From contig DDFG01000005.1 in the NCBI GenBank assembly GCA_002337055.1, positions 1,185,981-1,249,980 of the forward strand: 64,000 bases of DNA, written 5' to 3'. Positions 28,549 to 37,788 of the stretch are shown here, in pieces. A model generated the notes under the pieces. It saw nothing but the letters and a program-made list of their open reading frames with translations, ran no database searches and was not told where the DNA came from. The position numbers and the translations under genes are program-made. The first letter of the stretch is position 1, and each line of letters begins with the position of its first letter. The DNA is from Betaproteobacteria bacterium UBA1934. GTDB taxonomy: Bacteria; Pseudomonadota; Gammaproteobacteria; Burkholderiales; Rhodocyclaceae.

Positions 28549-29448
28549 TTAACCCGGCCAGCGCGGTGACCGAAATACCTCGACCAAAAAGTCGATGAGT
28601 TTTCTGAGTTTGAGCGGTTGCTGTTTGCGTGAGGCGTAAACAGCATAGATGCCGAGTTCGGCCGCGCGGTATTCTGGCAATAGAGCCACCAGACGTTGAT
28701 TCTGTAAAGCTTCGCCAACCAGAAAGGTCGGTTGTAGGACGATGCCTTGATGCGCCAGCGCGGCTGCAACGCAGGTGTCGCCGTTGTTTGCGTGGAAATG
28801 CGGGCGCGTACGCACTGACACGCGGCCTTGTGGTCCGTCAAAGCTCCACTCGTCGCCGCTGGCGAAATAGGAGTAGGAAATCACGGCGTGGGCAGCCAGA
28901 TCCTCCGGTGTCAGCGGTGTACCGTGTTCCCGCAAATAAATCGGTGAGGCGCAAGCGACCAGCCGCGTGCTGGCGAGCTTGCGGCTGATCAGGCTGGAAT
29001 TGTCGAGACGCGAAATACGGATGGCGAGGTCATAGCCCTCCTCGACCAGATCGACCAGGCGGTCGGCAAGTGAGACCTCCAGCGACACCTTGGGGTGTGC
29101 GGCAGCAAAAGCGCCCCAGAGAGGTGCCAGATGCAGGATACCGAACGACACCGGGGCGTTGACGCGGAGCAGGCCGCTGGCCTCGCCTGCCCGCGAGCTG
29201 GCTTCGCTCTCGGCCTCTTCGATGGCTCCCAGAATGTCTTTGCAGCGGGCGTAGAACGCCTGACCTTCATCGGTCAGCGACAGGCGGCGGGTGGTTCGTT
29301 GCAGCAGGCGGACGCCCAGACGCTCCTCGAGTTCGGCGACATGCCTCGAGACCGCGGCTTTCGAGCTTTCCAGCGCATCGGCGGCGGCTACGAAACTGCC
29401 AGCGTCGACCACTGCTGTAAAGGATTGCATTTCACGAAAACGATCCAT
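28549..29448 (-). CDS. LysR family transcriptional regulator
   Basis: The 299-residue regulator has an N-terminal winged helix (MDRFREMQSFTAVVDAGSF; SSKAAVSRHVAELEERLGVRLL) and a periplasmic-binding-like effector domain. It resembles the large CrgA/AaeR-type LysR branch that commonly represses or activates a divergent redox operon. The divergent gene is an NADP-binding oxidoreductase 112 bases away, and the gap has an AT-rich repeat typical of LysR binding. The inducer is unknown. Confidence 0.93.
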   Translation of the reverse strand: MDRFREMQSFTAVVDAGSFVAAADALESSKAAVSRHVAELEERLGVRLLQRTTRRLSLTDEGQAFYARCKDILGAIEEAESEASSRAGEASGLLRVNAPVSFGILHLAPLWGAFAAAHPKVSLEVSLADRLVDLVEEGYDLAIRISRLDNSSLISRKLASTRLVACASPIYLREHGTPLTPEDLAAHAVISYSYFASGDEWSFDGPQGRVSVRTRPHFHANNGDTCVAAALAHQGIVLQPTFLVGEALQNQRLVALLPEYRAAELGIYAVYASRKQQPLKLRKLIDFLVEVFRSPRWPG

Positions 29449-29465
29449 TGTTGCGAATTTCGGTT

Positions 29466-29487
29466 CAATTAGTTTCTAATTAGCTAG
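29466..29487. promoter_or_regulatory. AT-rich repeat, candidate LysR binding region
   Basis: ATTAG occurs at 29468-29472 and again at 29479-29483, the second inside the palindrome CTAATTAG (29476-29483). The site lies in the divergent gap between the LysR gene and the NADP-binding oxidoreductase. It is strikingly AT-rich for this genome. Confidence 0.4.
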
Positions 29488-29559
29488 TTTATCTCTTTGT
29501 TTGGTGTGTTTAAAGTACAACCCATACGCACTGCCCTAAACAACCTCAGGAGAAACAGC

Positions 29560-30192
29560 ATGAACATCACCGTGATTGGTGCCGGCAACATGGGTTCCGG
29601 CCTTGTTAAACAATTTTCTCGCGCTGGTCATCAGATCAGAGTCACCGCACGCGACACCGCCAAGGCCGCTGCACTCGCTGCTTTGTATCCGAACACGCGC
29701 GCCGTGCCGGCTGCCGAAGCGCTACGCGACGCGGACATCGTCGTTGTTGCCACTGCCTATGCAGACGCGGTGCCCGCCTTGCAGTCACTGGGTGACTTGT
29801 CTGGCAAGATCCTAGTCGACATTACGAATCCTTTGACGCCTGACTACATGGGGTTGACCATCGGCCACAGTACTTCGGCTGCCGAGGAGATCGCCCAAGC
29901 CGTGCCGGGTGCTGAAGTGGTCAAGGCGTTTAACACCGTGTTTGCACAAGTGCTCGACGTGGGTCCCGATTTCGGTCATGGTCAGACTGTGCCCGTCTTC
30001 ATCGCCAGCGATAGCGAACGGGCCCGTCAGAGCGTTGCGACCCTGGTTGAAAGCATCGGTTTCAAACCGGTGCTTGCGGGTGGACTGAAGAACGCTCGCT
30101 ATCTGGAGCCCATGGGCGGATTGAATATCTACTTCGGATATGGTGCCGGCCAAGGTACTGCCATCGCGCCGACCTGGATCGCTCGCACGTAA
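29560..30192 (+). CDS. NADP-binding oxidoreductase (F420-dependent NADP reductase-like)
   Basis: The 210-residue Rossmann-fold protein begins MNITVIGAGNMGSGL, the glycine-rich dinucleotide loop of the NADPH:F420 reductase/ProC-like superfamily. VKAFNTVFAQVL and the C-terminal LEPMGGLNIYFGYG stretch match the small bacterial members, which are often induced by electrophiles. A cofactor F420 role is not implied, since most proteobacteria lack F420. CAGGAGAAA precedes the ATG by a few bases. It is the first gene of a likely operon with the dioxygenase, cytochrome b561 and YceI genes, divergent from a LysR gene. Confidence 0.88.
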   Translation: MNITVIGAGNMGSGLVKQFSRAGHQIRVTARDTAKAAALAALYPNTRAVPAAEALRDADIVVVATAYADAVPALQSLGDLSGKILVDITNPLTPDYMGLTIGHSTSAAEEIAQAVPGAEVVKAFNTVFAQVLDVGPDFGHGQTVPVFIASDSERARQSVATLVESIGFKPVLAGGLKNARYLEPMGGLNIYFGYGAGQGTAIAPTWIART

Positions 30193-30205
30193 GTCGGAAG
30201 ATATC

Positions 30206-30997
30206 ATGCGAATGCCTTCCCTTTTCATCTCGCACGGCTCGCCCGAGTTCGCGCTGGCGCCGGGTGTGCTCGGCGCCGAGCTCGCCGGGCTGGCGGCGAA
30301 CCTGCCGAGACCGCGCGCGGTGCTGGTCATGTCGCCGCACTGGATGACGCGAGGCGTGGAAGTGCAGTCCACGCCGATGCCTGCCACTGTGCATGATTTT
30401 GGAGGATTTTCGCCGACCTTGTACGAACTTGATTACCAGGCACCGGGCGCGCCCGGCATCGCCGCCGAGGTACTGCGTCGGCTATCGCAGGCGGGCTTCC
30501 GGGCGGGTGACAACGATCGCGTCGGGCGCGACCACGGTACCTGGGTCCCTCTGATGCATCTTTATCCGGCGGCCGATGTGCCGGTGCTGCAACTTTCTCA
30601 ACCTTTTGGGGCAGTGCCGCGCGACTTTCTGGCGCTCGGCCAGGCGCTCGCGCCTTTGGCGGAAGAGGACGTGCTGATCGTCGGTTCGGGCGGCGTCACC
30701 CACAATCTCTACGATTTTCGCAGCGCCGCAGCCGGTGCCTATGTGCGTCCGTTTGCCCACTGGCTGGCCGCGCGCATCGCCGCTGGCGATCTCGATGCGT
30801 TGCTGGATTACCGGCAGCAGGCCCCCGGCGCCGCACGCGCCCATCCGACCGACGAACACCTGCTGCCGCTGTATTTCGCTATCGGCGCAGCAGGCGACAA
30901 CAGATTCCATTCCCGCCGAATCGACGGTGGCATCGTCGATTCGGTGCTTGCAATGGACACCTATGTGTTTTCCGCCTCGATAGGAGAAACGCCATGA
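30206..30997 (+). CDS. LigB-type extradiol dioxygenase (DODA/YgiD family)
   Basis: The 263-residue enzyme belongs to the class III ring-opening dioxygenase superfamily (4,5-DOPA dioxygenase/YgiD). The expected metal and substrate histidines are present in FISHGSPE, MSPHWM, GRDHGTW and PTDEHLLPL. Family members cleave catechols or act on small phenolics; the natural substrate here is unknown. GGAAG precedes the ATG at 30206, 13 bases after the upstream gene. The stop codon overlaps the next start (ATGA), so the gene is firmly part of the same operon. Confidence 0.9.
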   Translation: MRMPSLFISHGSPEFALAPGVLGAELAGLAANLPRPRAVLVMSPHWMTRGVEVQSTPMPATVHDFGGFSPTLYELDYQAPGAPGIAAEVLRRLSQAGFRAGDNDRVGRDHGTWVPLMHLYPAADVPVLQLSQPFGAVPRDFLALGQALAPLAEEDVLIVGSGGVTHNLYDFRSAAAGAYVRPFAHWLAARIAAGDLDALLDYRQQAPGAARAHPTDEHLLPLYFAIGAAGDNRFHSRRIDGGIVDSVLAMDTYVFSASIGETP

Positions 30998-31530
30998 ATG
31001 CACGCTATTCCACTCCATCCATCGGCTTGCACTGGCTGATGGCCCTTGGCCTCGGCGGCACTCTGGCGCTCGGCTTCTACATGCACGATCTGCCGCTGTC
31101 GCCGGGCAAATTGCAACTCTATTCCTGGCACAAGTGGGCCGGCGTCACGCTGTTTCTGCTTGCCGTATTGCGCCTGCTCTGGCGGTTGACACATCGTCCT
31201 CCGGCGTTGCCGCTGGCGATGCCGGCGTTGCTGAAGCAAGCGGCGCACGCCATGCACTGGCTGCTCTACGCCCTGATGCTGGCGATCCCGTTCTCGGGCT
31301 GGTTGATGAGTTCGGCCAAGGGTTTCACCACCGTCTGGTTCGGCCTGCTGCCGCTACCCGATCTGGTCGGCAAGGATGTGGATCTGGGCAACCGACTCCA
31401 GACCTTGCACCTGGGTCTGAATGTGGCCCTGTTGATTCTGGTGGCCGGACATGTCGCCGCCGCCATCAAACACCATTTCATCGACCGCGATGGCGTGCTG
31501 GCGAGCATGTTGCCCGGTCGTTCTCACTGA
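30994..31530 (+). CDS. Cytochrome b561 family protein
   Basis: The 178-residue inner-membrane b-type cytochrome has four transmembrane helices. Histidines placed for two hemes occur in SIGLHWLMA, YSWHKWAGV, AHAMHWLLYA and LQTLHLGLN. Bacterial cytochromes of this kind pass electrons between quinol and periplasmic partners and often sit next to yceI genes, as here. The ATG overlaps the stop of the dioxygenase gene. An AAGGAGGA site for the next gene follows its stop codon. Confidence 0.93.
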   Translation: MNARYSTPSIGLHWLMALGLGGTLALGFYMHDLPLSPGKLQLYSWHKWAGVTLFLLAVLRLLWRLTHRPPALPLAMPALLKQAAHAMHWLLYALMLAIPFSGWLMSSAKGFTTVWFGLLPLPDLVGKDVDLGNRLQTLHLGLNVALLILVAGHVAAAIKHHFIDRDGVLASMLPGRSH

Positions 31531-31541
31531 AGGAGGACAGC

Positions 31542-32135
31542 ATGTCCCGCTCCCTATCGCTTCCGGTCGCCGCCCTGATCGGTATCGCCTTCGCGTTGCC
31601 GGCGCACGCGGTTGAATTCAACACTATCGATGCGGCGAAAAGCCAGCTCGGTTTCAGCTACCAACAGATGGGTGTCAAGATGGATGGCCAATTCGGCCGC
31701 TTTGCCGCCCGCCTGAAATTCGACCCGGCCAAGCCCGCCGCCGCGCAAGCTAGCTTTGACGTGCAGATCGCCAGTGTCGACGCCGGTTCGCCCGATGCAA
31801 ACAAGGAACTGGCCGGCAAGGACTGGTTCGACAGCACCCGGCACCCGCTGGCACAGTTTGTTGCTACACGCATTGCGCCTCTGGGCGGCAACCGTTATCA
31901 GGCAAACGGCCAACTGACCATCAAGGGGCGCACCCGCGAGGTCAGTGCGCCGGTGACTTTCACGCCCAGCGGAAACGGTGCCGTGCTGGAGGGCAGTTTC
32001 AGCATCCAGCGTAGCGATTTCGCCATCGGCGAAGGCGCCTGGGCGGATGTCGGCATCGTCGCTAACCCGATACAGATTCGTTTCAAGCTGCTGGCGGAGG
32101 TCGACAAGGCCGCTGGCAAAATCCCCGGCAAATAA
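31542..32135 (+). CDS. YceI family periplasmic protein (first copy)
   Basis: The 197-residue protein has a Sec signal peptide (cleavage after ALPAHA) and a YceI lipocalin-like beta barrel that in relatives binds isoprenoid quinones or similar lipids. Typical YceI segments are QLTIKGRTREVSAPVTF and the closing IQIRFKLLAEV. It follows the b561 gene with a near-consensus ribosome binding site (AAGGAGGACAGC). The cytochrome-YceI pairing suggests quinone or lipid redox work in the periplasm. The exact role is not established. Confidence 0.92.
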   Translation: MSRSLSLPVAALIGIAFALPAHAVEFNTIDAAKSQLGFSYQQMGVKMDGQFGRFAARLKFDPAKPAAAQASFDVQIASVDAGSPDANKELAGKDWFDSTRHPLAQFVATRIAPLGGNRYQANGQLTIKGRTREVSAPVTFTPSGNGAVLEGSFSIQRSDFAIGEGAWADVGIVANPIQIRFKLLAEVDKAAGKIPGK

Positions 32136-32164
32136 CCCACCCTGACCCTGAAAGAGGAAATACC

Positions 32165-32734
32165 ATGCAATCCAAACTCATCGCTGCCCTGATCGCCACC
32201 ACGCTCTCTGCCGCTGCCTTTGCCGCGCCGGAAACCTACAGCGTCGATCCCACCCACACCTATCCGCGTTTCTCGTACAGCCACTTCGGTTATTCCACCC
32301 AGCTGTCGCGCTTCAACAAGACCAGCGGCACTGTTACCTATGATCCTGCCGCCAAGACCGGCGCGGTCGACGTTGTCATCGACATGAAATCGGTCGATAC
32401 CGGCTACGACGTTTTCAACGGCCACATCCAGGGCGAGGATTTTCTCGACACCGCCAAGTACCCGACCGCCACTTTCAAGTCGGCCACGGTTCGCTTCGAG
32501 GGCGACAAGCCGGTTGCCATCGATGGCCAACTGACCATCAAGGGCGTGACCAAGCCGGTGACGCTGACCGTAACCTCGTTTCAGAAAATGCCGCACCCGA
32601 TGCTGAAAAAGGATGCCATCGGCGCCAACGCGACGACGGTGATCAAGCGTTCCGAATTCAATGCCGGCAAGTACGCTCCGTACGTTGGCGATGAGGTGAC
32701 GCTGACCATCGCGGTCGAGGCGATCCGCCAGTAA
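32165..32734 (+). CDS. YceI family periplasmic protein (second copy)
   Basis: The 189-residue protein has a signal peptide ending near AAFAAPE and a full YceI domain. YSVDPTHTYPRFSYSHFG at the N-terminus is the classic YceI opening, and QLTIKGVTKPVTLTVTSF follows. It matches canonical YceI better than the first copy, and the two are clearly diverged rather than a recent duplication. It lies 29 bases after the first copy on the same strand and ends the operon. Confidence 0.94.
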   Translation: MQSKLIAALIATTLSAAAFAAPETYSVDPTHTYPRFSYSHFGYSTQLSRFNKTSGTVTYDPAAKTGAVDVVIDMKSVDTGYDVFNGHIQGEDFLDTAKYPTATFKSATVRFEGDKPVAIDGQLTIKGVTKPVTLTVTSFQKMPHPMLKKDAIGANATTVIKRSEFNAGKYAPYVGDEVTLTIAVEAIRQ

Positions 32735-32772
32735 CCAGGCGATCCCGGCGGTTTTGCGGTGTCGGCCGGGCC

Positions 32773-33333
32773 TCAGGGCCTGCCCGGCGCCGCATTCCTT
32801 TTTACCATCTCCTGGATCATGGCCGAGAATTGTTCGGCGATCTCGTGCTGGATGAAGGCGGGGCCGACCAGCGGGGGCAGGATGATGTCAGGAATGATCT
32901 CGGCGCGATATTCCAGACGGGTGCCGAAATCCGTGGGGATCAGACGCATACGGCTGTCCATGCGTCGGGCCGTGCCGCTGATCTGCCGTGCCGTGACCTC
33001 GCGTGGAGGGTCGAGCGCGATCTCGCGCACTGACTGAAAACGGTGGCTGAGCAGGCCATAGTGGGCGACGCCAGCCTGCTCGACACGCATCCGGTTGCCA
33101 GCGCTCTCGACGATGCGGCTGTTGTCGAGGTTGGTCAGGAATCGCGGCATGTCATTGAAATCGGTCAACACCTGCCAGGCGATGGCGGGTGGTACCGGCG
33201 CCGACATGTCGACTTCGACACGAGCCCCTTCTCCCTGGCGGAAGACCCGCACGTCGTCGGGCGCCACTCTGACCGGGAGTGTGGCCTGAGCGGTTGCGCA
33301 GAACAGGAAGAGCAAACAAAAAAGTCGTCGCAT
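32773..33333 (-). CDS. Exported START/SRPBCC-type protein
   Basis: The 186-residue protein has a signal peptide (MRRLFCLLFLFCATAQA) and a START/polyketide-cyclase-like helix-grip fold (VPPAIAWQVLTDFNDMPRFL; GTRLEYRAEIIPD). Members bind hydrophobic ligands such as lipids; no ligand can be named here. The ATG at 33333 was chosen because the signal peptide begins there, although no strong ribosome binding site precedes it. It is convergent with the second yceI gene, with a GC hairpin in between. Confidence 0.8.
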   Translation of the reverse strand: MRRLFCLLFLFCATAQATLPVRVAPDDVRVFRQGEGARVEVDMSAPVPPAIAWQVLTDFNDMPRFLTNLDNSRIVESAGNRMRVEQAGVAHYGLLSHRFQSVREIALDPPREVTARQISGTARRMDSRMRLIPTDFGTRLEYRAEIIPDIILPPLVGPAFIQHEIAEQFSAMIQEMVKRNAAPGRP

Positions 33334-33397
33334 ACACAACTTGTACGATGCGGTGCTGACGACGAGCTGACGCGTCGTTGAAGCGGGGTGCATCAGC

Positions 33398-33886
33398 CTA
33401 CAGGCGGCGAATCTTCTCCAGCAGCGCAGTGGTCGATTGCTGGTGGATGAAGGGGATGGAGTGAACCTCGCCGCCCCAGCCGCGCACTTCGGCGGCGCCG
33501 ACGATGTTGTCGACGGCCCAGTCGCCGCCTTTGACCAGCACTTCGGGGCGGCAATCGAGAATTCGCTGCAACGGCGTATCTTCGTCGAACCAGGTCACCA
33601 GCGCCACGCATTCGAGCGCAGCCATCAACGCGAGGCGATCCTCCAGACGATTGACCGGGCGGTCGTTGCCCTTGCCCAGGCGGCGCACCGAAGCATCGGT
33701 ATTGAGCGCCACGACTAGCGATGCGCCCAGCGCCGCGGCTTGGGCGAGGTAGGTGACGTGACCGCGATGCAGGATGTCGAAACAGCCGTTGGTGAATACC
33801 AGCGGGCGGGGCAATTGGGCGGCCCGCCCGGCCAGCTCCGCCGGGGCGGCGATCTTGCGTTCAAAAACGGGCGGCGCGTAGCTCAT
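33398..33886 (-). CDS. rfaE2: D-glycero-beta-D-manno-heptose 1-phosphate adenylyltransferase
   Basis: The 162-residue cytosolic nucleotidyltransferase uses ATP to convert heptose 1-phosphate to ADP-heptose for lipopolysaccharide core synthesis. It is the stand-alone equivalent of the HldE C-terminal domain. Motifs include FTNGCFDILHRGHVTYL (HxGH-type ATP site) and the C-terminal HQQSTTALLEKIRRL. The kinase partner (RfaE1/HldE N-terminal domain) is not in this window. It is the start-proximal neighbour of the START-like gene on the same strand. Confidence 0.93.
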   Translation of the reverse strand: MSYAPPVFERKIAAPAELAGRAAQLPRPLVFTNGCFDILHRGHVTYLAQAAALGASLVVALNTDASVRRLGKGNDRPVNRLEDRLALMAALECVALVTWFDEDTPLQRILDCRPEVLVKGGDWAVDNIVGAAEVRGWGGEVHSIPFIHQQSTTALLEKIRRL

Positions 33887-33943
33887 GGTGTCGTCACGAT
33901 GCGAGATGCCGCCATTCTACCCGGGTGGCGCGGATGCGGCGCC

Positions 33944-36295
33944 TTAACGGACCCCCAGTACTTCGCGCAGGCGGGCGAACATGTCGGCCGTATCAGCGTT
34001 CATGTCGCCTTCCGGCCCGAGCACGAAACGGCAATGTTCTACCGCCGTTTCGCGCTCTTCGGCGGTAGGGAGCAGGTCGGGCAGGGTCCCCAGCGCATCG
34101 TCTGTCTCGAAGGCAACGATCAGGCTTTGCTGGTGGATGATGCGGTTGAGCGTGGCGGCACCCAGCGTGACGTAGGGTTCACGGGTGCTGAGTAATTCGT
34201 CCGAACGCTCCAGCCGGTCGCGCCGCACCGACTTGCGGGCGTGCGCCAGCAAGATCAGCATGCGGATCACGGCAACCGCCAATCCACCGCGCTTGACCTG
34301 CTCCAGCGCCTGGATGACTTCGCCTACCGAGCGCAGATCGGTGCCCGCTACGTCGCTGATGCGCGGGGTTTCGTCGCGGGCGAGGGCGCGCATCCAGGGC
34401 GAGGAGAACACGGTAGTGAACCAGGTTTCGATGAAACCGTCGCGCACATCGCGGAAAAGGTTGATCCAGTCGGAGATCAGGTAGGCGTTCTGACGTTCCA
34501 GCCGGTAGAATGGGTTGTCGCAAGGTGCTTCGACGCGGCGTTCGCGGACGACTTTGGCCAGGCTCTCGACAGGTGCGAGAGCGGGATTGAGGTCGCTCAC
34601 CCAATAGCGCTGCGCGCGCAAAGGGTTGGTCGCGTTGTGCAGGCGGGCGGTGAAATCGTTGCTCAGCGCCCGCACCACGGGCCGGGCCGTGAGGTTGTAG
34701 GCTTCTGCGCCGATGCGGGAGAGGCGCGAAATGGCGGCGAACGGGGCGTCGTCGCCGCCGGTTTCGTCGAGGGCGCGGATGTCGTCGATCGAGCGTTCCT
34801 GGAACGAGATCGAATAGCGCTTTTCCAGCCCCGTGCCGGTTTCGTCCTCGATCACCATCTCGTAGAGGCCGGGTTGCATGGCTTCGATGGTGGCCAGCGT
34901 GGAGACGATCTCCTTATGCTGCTTGTTGGCCACCGATGCCGACACGAAAATGCCGAGGTGGCCGATATCGTCGTGGATGGTGTAGATGATCTTTTGTCCG
35001 CGCGCCTTGATTTCCTTGACGTCGGAATAGAGATCGGCGATCCAGCCGAGCGCCTGCACCGGCGGCGTGATGTAGTCGCCGTGCGAGGCAAAGACGATGA
35101 TGGGTGCCTTGATGAAGCGCAGATCAACGTGCATGCGGCTATCGAGCTGGGCATTACCGCGCCCCAGGCGATTGCCGACGAACAGGTTCTCGACGATCCA
35201 ACGGATCTCGGCTTCGTTCATGAAATAGAAGCCCGACCACCAGCGTTCGAACTGGAGAAAATCTTCGGCGTCGGTATCGATCTTGGCGAAGAGATCGTAG
35301 TTCTTGCGCCACCAGGTGGTCGCCGGGTTCAGACACTCGAAGTTCCAGATCAGATTGGCGCCATCGAACTTGCCGTTACCCTGGTCGGCTAGCATCAACG
35401 CCGGCAGGGCACCGCCGAGCAGACCGCCCAGGTAACGCATTGGATTCTTGCCGCGCACGCCGCGCCAATAGGAGAGAGGGGCGCCGTTGATGACGATGGG
35501 GCCGGTCAGGTCGAGGTTGGTCGCGCCGAGCAGCATGGCCGCCCAACCGCCCTGACAGTTACCGATGATGACGGGCTTGGCGCTTTCGGGGTGGCGATTG
35601 CGCACATGCCGCACGAACTCGGCTTCCGCGCGCGTTACATCCGCCAGCGTCTGGGTAGGCGTCGGTAGCTTGCTGAAGATGCAGAAATAGACCGGGTGTC
35701 CGGCCTGCAAGGCGACACCGACTTCGCTTTCGTGCTTGAAACCGCCAATGCCCGATCCCTGTCCGGCACGTGGGTCGATGATGATGTAAGGGCGCTTTTT
35801 CGGGTCGACCCGGACGCCGCGTGGTGGCTTGATGGCCACCAGCGAGTAGTTGACCGGCCGTTCTAGCGTGGTACCGTCGATAATCACGTCGTAGTCATAG
35901 ATCAGCACCGGCTGGCTGCCTTCGCGTTCCTGGTGCACGAAGTTGTTGCCGCGCCGGCGTAGCACATCGGTAAACAGTACCCAGCGTTGTGCAACGTCAA
36001 TCAGGTAATTGGGCCAATCGGTCGGTTGCGGCTCGCGAAAGAACTCCTGCGCGGCGCGCAGCGTTTCCTTGCGCCGCACACCCAGATCGTCGAGGCTGCG
36101 CCGAAGTCCGTGCGTGCGGGTGTTCACCACCTCCAACACATCGCGGAAGTGGTTGTGACGATCCCCGGCGCTGCGCGCCCAGTGATCGGTCAGCCGACTC
36201 TGGCCGGCTAGCCGCTGGAGGTGAGAAGTTGACGAATGCAGGATGTCGGCCAGCGACAGCGGATTCAGCACTTCAGTGTGAGAGTGGTCTTTCAT
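33944..36295 (-). CDS. DUF3141 protein, PHA-synthase-like alpha/beta hydrolase
   Basis: The 783-residue cytosolic protein has a central alpha/beta-hydrolase domain (about residues 130-500). Its nucleophile elbow reads GNCQGGWA, the cysteine-type GxCxGG box of polyhydroxyalkanoate synthases. A downstream Asp (FASHGDYITPP) and a His (DDIGHLGIF) could complete a triad. A helical region of about 280 residues follows. It is annotated in other genomes as DUF3141 and often lies near phosphotransacetylase genes, but not here. Polymer synthesis is not proven. The ATG at 36295 has AAGGGG upstream. It is divergent from the partner-switching operon, 230 bases away. Confidence 0.85.
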   Translation of the reverse strand: MKDHSHTEVLNPLSLADILHSSTSHLQRLAGQSRLTDHWARSAGDRHNHFRDVLEVVNTRTHGLRRSLDDLGVRRKETLRAAQEFFREPQPTDWPNYLIDVAQRWVLFTDVLRRRGNNFVHQEREGSQPVLIYDYDVIIDGTTLERPVNYSLVAIKPPRGVRVDPKKRPYIIIDPRAGQGSGIGGFKHESEVGVALQAGHPVYFCIFSKLPTPTQTLADVTRAEAEFVRHVRNRHPESAKPVIIGNCQGGWAAMLLGATNLDLTGPIVINGAPLSYWRGVRGKNPMRYLGGLLGGALPALMLADQGNGKFDGANLIWNFECLNPATTWWRKNYDLFAKIDTDAEDFLQFERWWSGFYFMNEAEIRWIVENLFVGNRLGRGNAQLDSRMHVDLRFIKAPIIVFASHGDYITPPVQALGWIADLYSDVKEIKARGQKIIYTIHDDIGHLGIFVSASVANKQHKEIVSTLATIEAMQPGLYEMVIEDETGTGLEKRYSISFQERSIDDIRALDETGGDDAPFAAISRLSRIGAEAYNLTARPVVRALSNDFTARLHNATNPLRAQRYWVSDLNPALAPVESLAKVVRERRVEAPCDNPFYRLERQNAYLISDWINLFRDVRDGFIETWFTTVFSSPWMRALARDETPRISDVAGTDLRSVGEVIQALEQVKRGGLAVAVIRMLILLAHARKSVRRDRLERSDELLSTREPYVTLGAATLNRIIHQQSLIVAFETDDALGTLPDLLPTAEERETAVEHCRFVLGPEGDMNADTADMFARLREVLGVR

Positions 36296-36525
36296 GTACA
36301 GCCCCTTGTTCGTTTTGCGGCACAATACAGACGCGACGCAACCTATGAATACTAGGCATTTTAGGCCCTTTTTGTTGCAAGTGCACGTAAAGTTGGATGG
36401 CTCCCTGCGAAGGGGCGCCGATGCCTGCGGACAGCGAGTGGCGTATCGACCGAAACGGTCGTCGTGCGCGCTCTTTTCGTGCCGGGGTATGATGCGAGCA
36501 ACCAAAATGAGTCGAGGTTGCCGCG

Positions 36526-37788
36526 ATGTCTGACCGTCTGAGCCTCACAATCGAATCCTCCGCCGCGTTGCCGAGCGATATTGGCCTGCTCGCGTCCATC
36601 GCCCAGGATTTCGCCAGTTCGCCTGAAATGGGCGCGACGCTGGCCAACGCCATCCACCAGATCATGACCTATATGGAAGCCGAGGCGGCCTCCATTTTTT
36701 TGCTCGACGAATCCGGCGAAAAACTCACCTGCGTGGCCTGTGCTGGGCCGGTCAAGATCGACGGGCTGACCCTGGCCGCCGGGCAGGGTATCGTTGGCCG
36801 GACAGTCAGCGAACATTGTCTGCAACGGGTGCGTGACGTGGCCGCCGACCGCGATTTCAGCGGCGCTGTCGACCAGCTGACCGGCTTCTGCACGCGCTCC
36901 ATCCTCTGCGCGCCGCTGCACATCAAGGGCCGGATGCTGGGTGCGCTGGAAGTCATCAACAAGGCCAGTGGCGACCATTTGTTCGGCGAAGCCGATGCCC
37001 AGCTCCTGCTGGCGCTGGCCGGCATGGTCTCGCTGGCGGTGCACAACGCCCGCATGGCCGAGGCGCTGGTCGAGCAGGAGCGGATGCGGCGCGAGCTCGA
37101 TCTCGCCCGCGAAATTCAGCGTGGTCTGCTGCCTACGCCACCGGACGCCGGTTTTCCGGTCTGCGGGGTCAATTTGCCGGCGCTGGAGGTCTCCGGCGAT
37201 TTCTACGATTTTTTTATGTTACCCGATGGGCGCATCGCCTGGGGATTGGGCGATGTGTCCGGCAAGGGCATGAACGCTGCCCTGCTAATGACCAAGACCA
37301 TCGCGCTGTTCCGCTGCCTCGGCAAGAACGAGCACGATCCGGCGCGCCTTCTGGCCGTGCTCAACGACGAAATTGCCGAAACGGCACGCTTCGGCATGTT
37401 CGTCACCATGATCGCCGGCGTATTCGACCCCGCCAGCGGCGAACTGGTCTGGGCCAACGCCGGCCATCAGCCGCCGCTGTGGCGTGGCGCGGACGGCGGC
37501 TATCGGGAGTTGGAGGCGGCCGGTGTCGCGCTCGGCGTGCTCTCCGGCATGGCCTACGATGCACAGCGCCTGAATCTGGCGGACGGGCGACTGTTCGTCT
37601 TTACCGACGGCGCCACCGAAGGACATGACGAACACGGAGCCATGCTCGGGTTGCCCGGTCTGCAAACCTTGCTGGAGCGGCATGCGGGGTTGCCGCCGGA
37701 GGCGCTACTGGCGGCCGTGACGGCGGCACTGGCGCGGCCTGGCGTCCGTCTGCACGACGACCTGACCTTGCTGGCGATCGGGCGATGA
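36526..37788 (+). CDS. GAF-PP2C (RsbU-type) serine phosphatase
   Basis: The 420-residue cytosolic regulator has an N-terminal GAF sensor domain (about residues 25-180), a short coiled linker (EQERMRRELDLAREIQRGLLP) and a C-terminal SpoIIE-type PP2C phosphatase. Metal-binding Asp residues are visible in SGDFYDFF and LGDVSGKGMNAALLM, with FTDGATEG and LHDDLTLLAI near the end. Such enzymes dephosphorylate a STAS antagonist in partner switching. The kinase and STAS genes follow directly: the stop overlaps the kinase start by four bases. It is the first gene of a seven-gene operon that continues into a lipid transporter. Confidence 0.92.
   Translation: MSDRLSLTIESSAALPSDIGLLASIAQDFASSPEMGATLANAIHQIMTYMEAEAASIFLLDESGEKLTCVACAGPVKIDGLTLAAGQGIVGRTVSEHCLQRVRDVAADRDFSGAVDQLTGFCTRSILCAPLHIKGRMLGALEVINKASGDHLFGEADAQLLLALAGMVSLAVHNARMAEALVEQERMRRELDLAREIQRGLLPTPPDAGFPVCGVNLPALEVSGDFYDFFMLPDGRIAWGLGDVSGKGMNAALLMTKTIALFRCLGKNEHDPARLLAVLNDEIAETARFGMFVTMIAGVFDPASGELVWANAGHQPPLWRGADGGYRELEAAGVALGVLSGMAYDAQRLNLADGRLFVFTDGATEGHDEHGAMLGLPGLQTLLERHAGLPPEALLAAVTAALARPGVRLHDDLTLLAIGR

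Noticed and set aside
32765..32788. GCCGGGC/GCCCGGC hairpin as terminator between the second yceI gene and the START-like gene
   Set aside because: The stem is plausible but there is no T-tract on either strand and it overlaps the end of the START-like gene.
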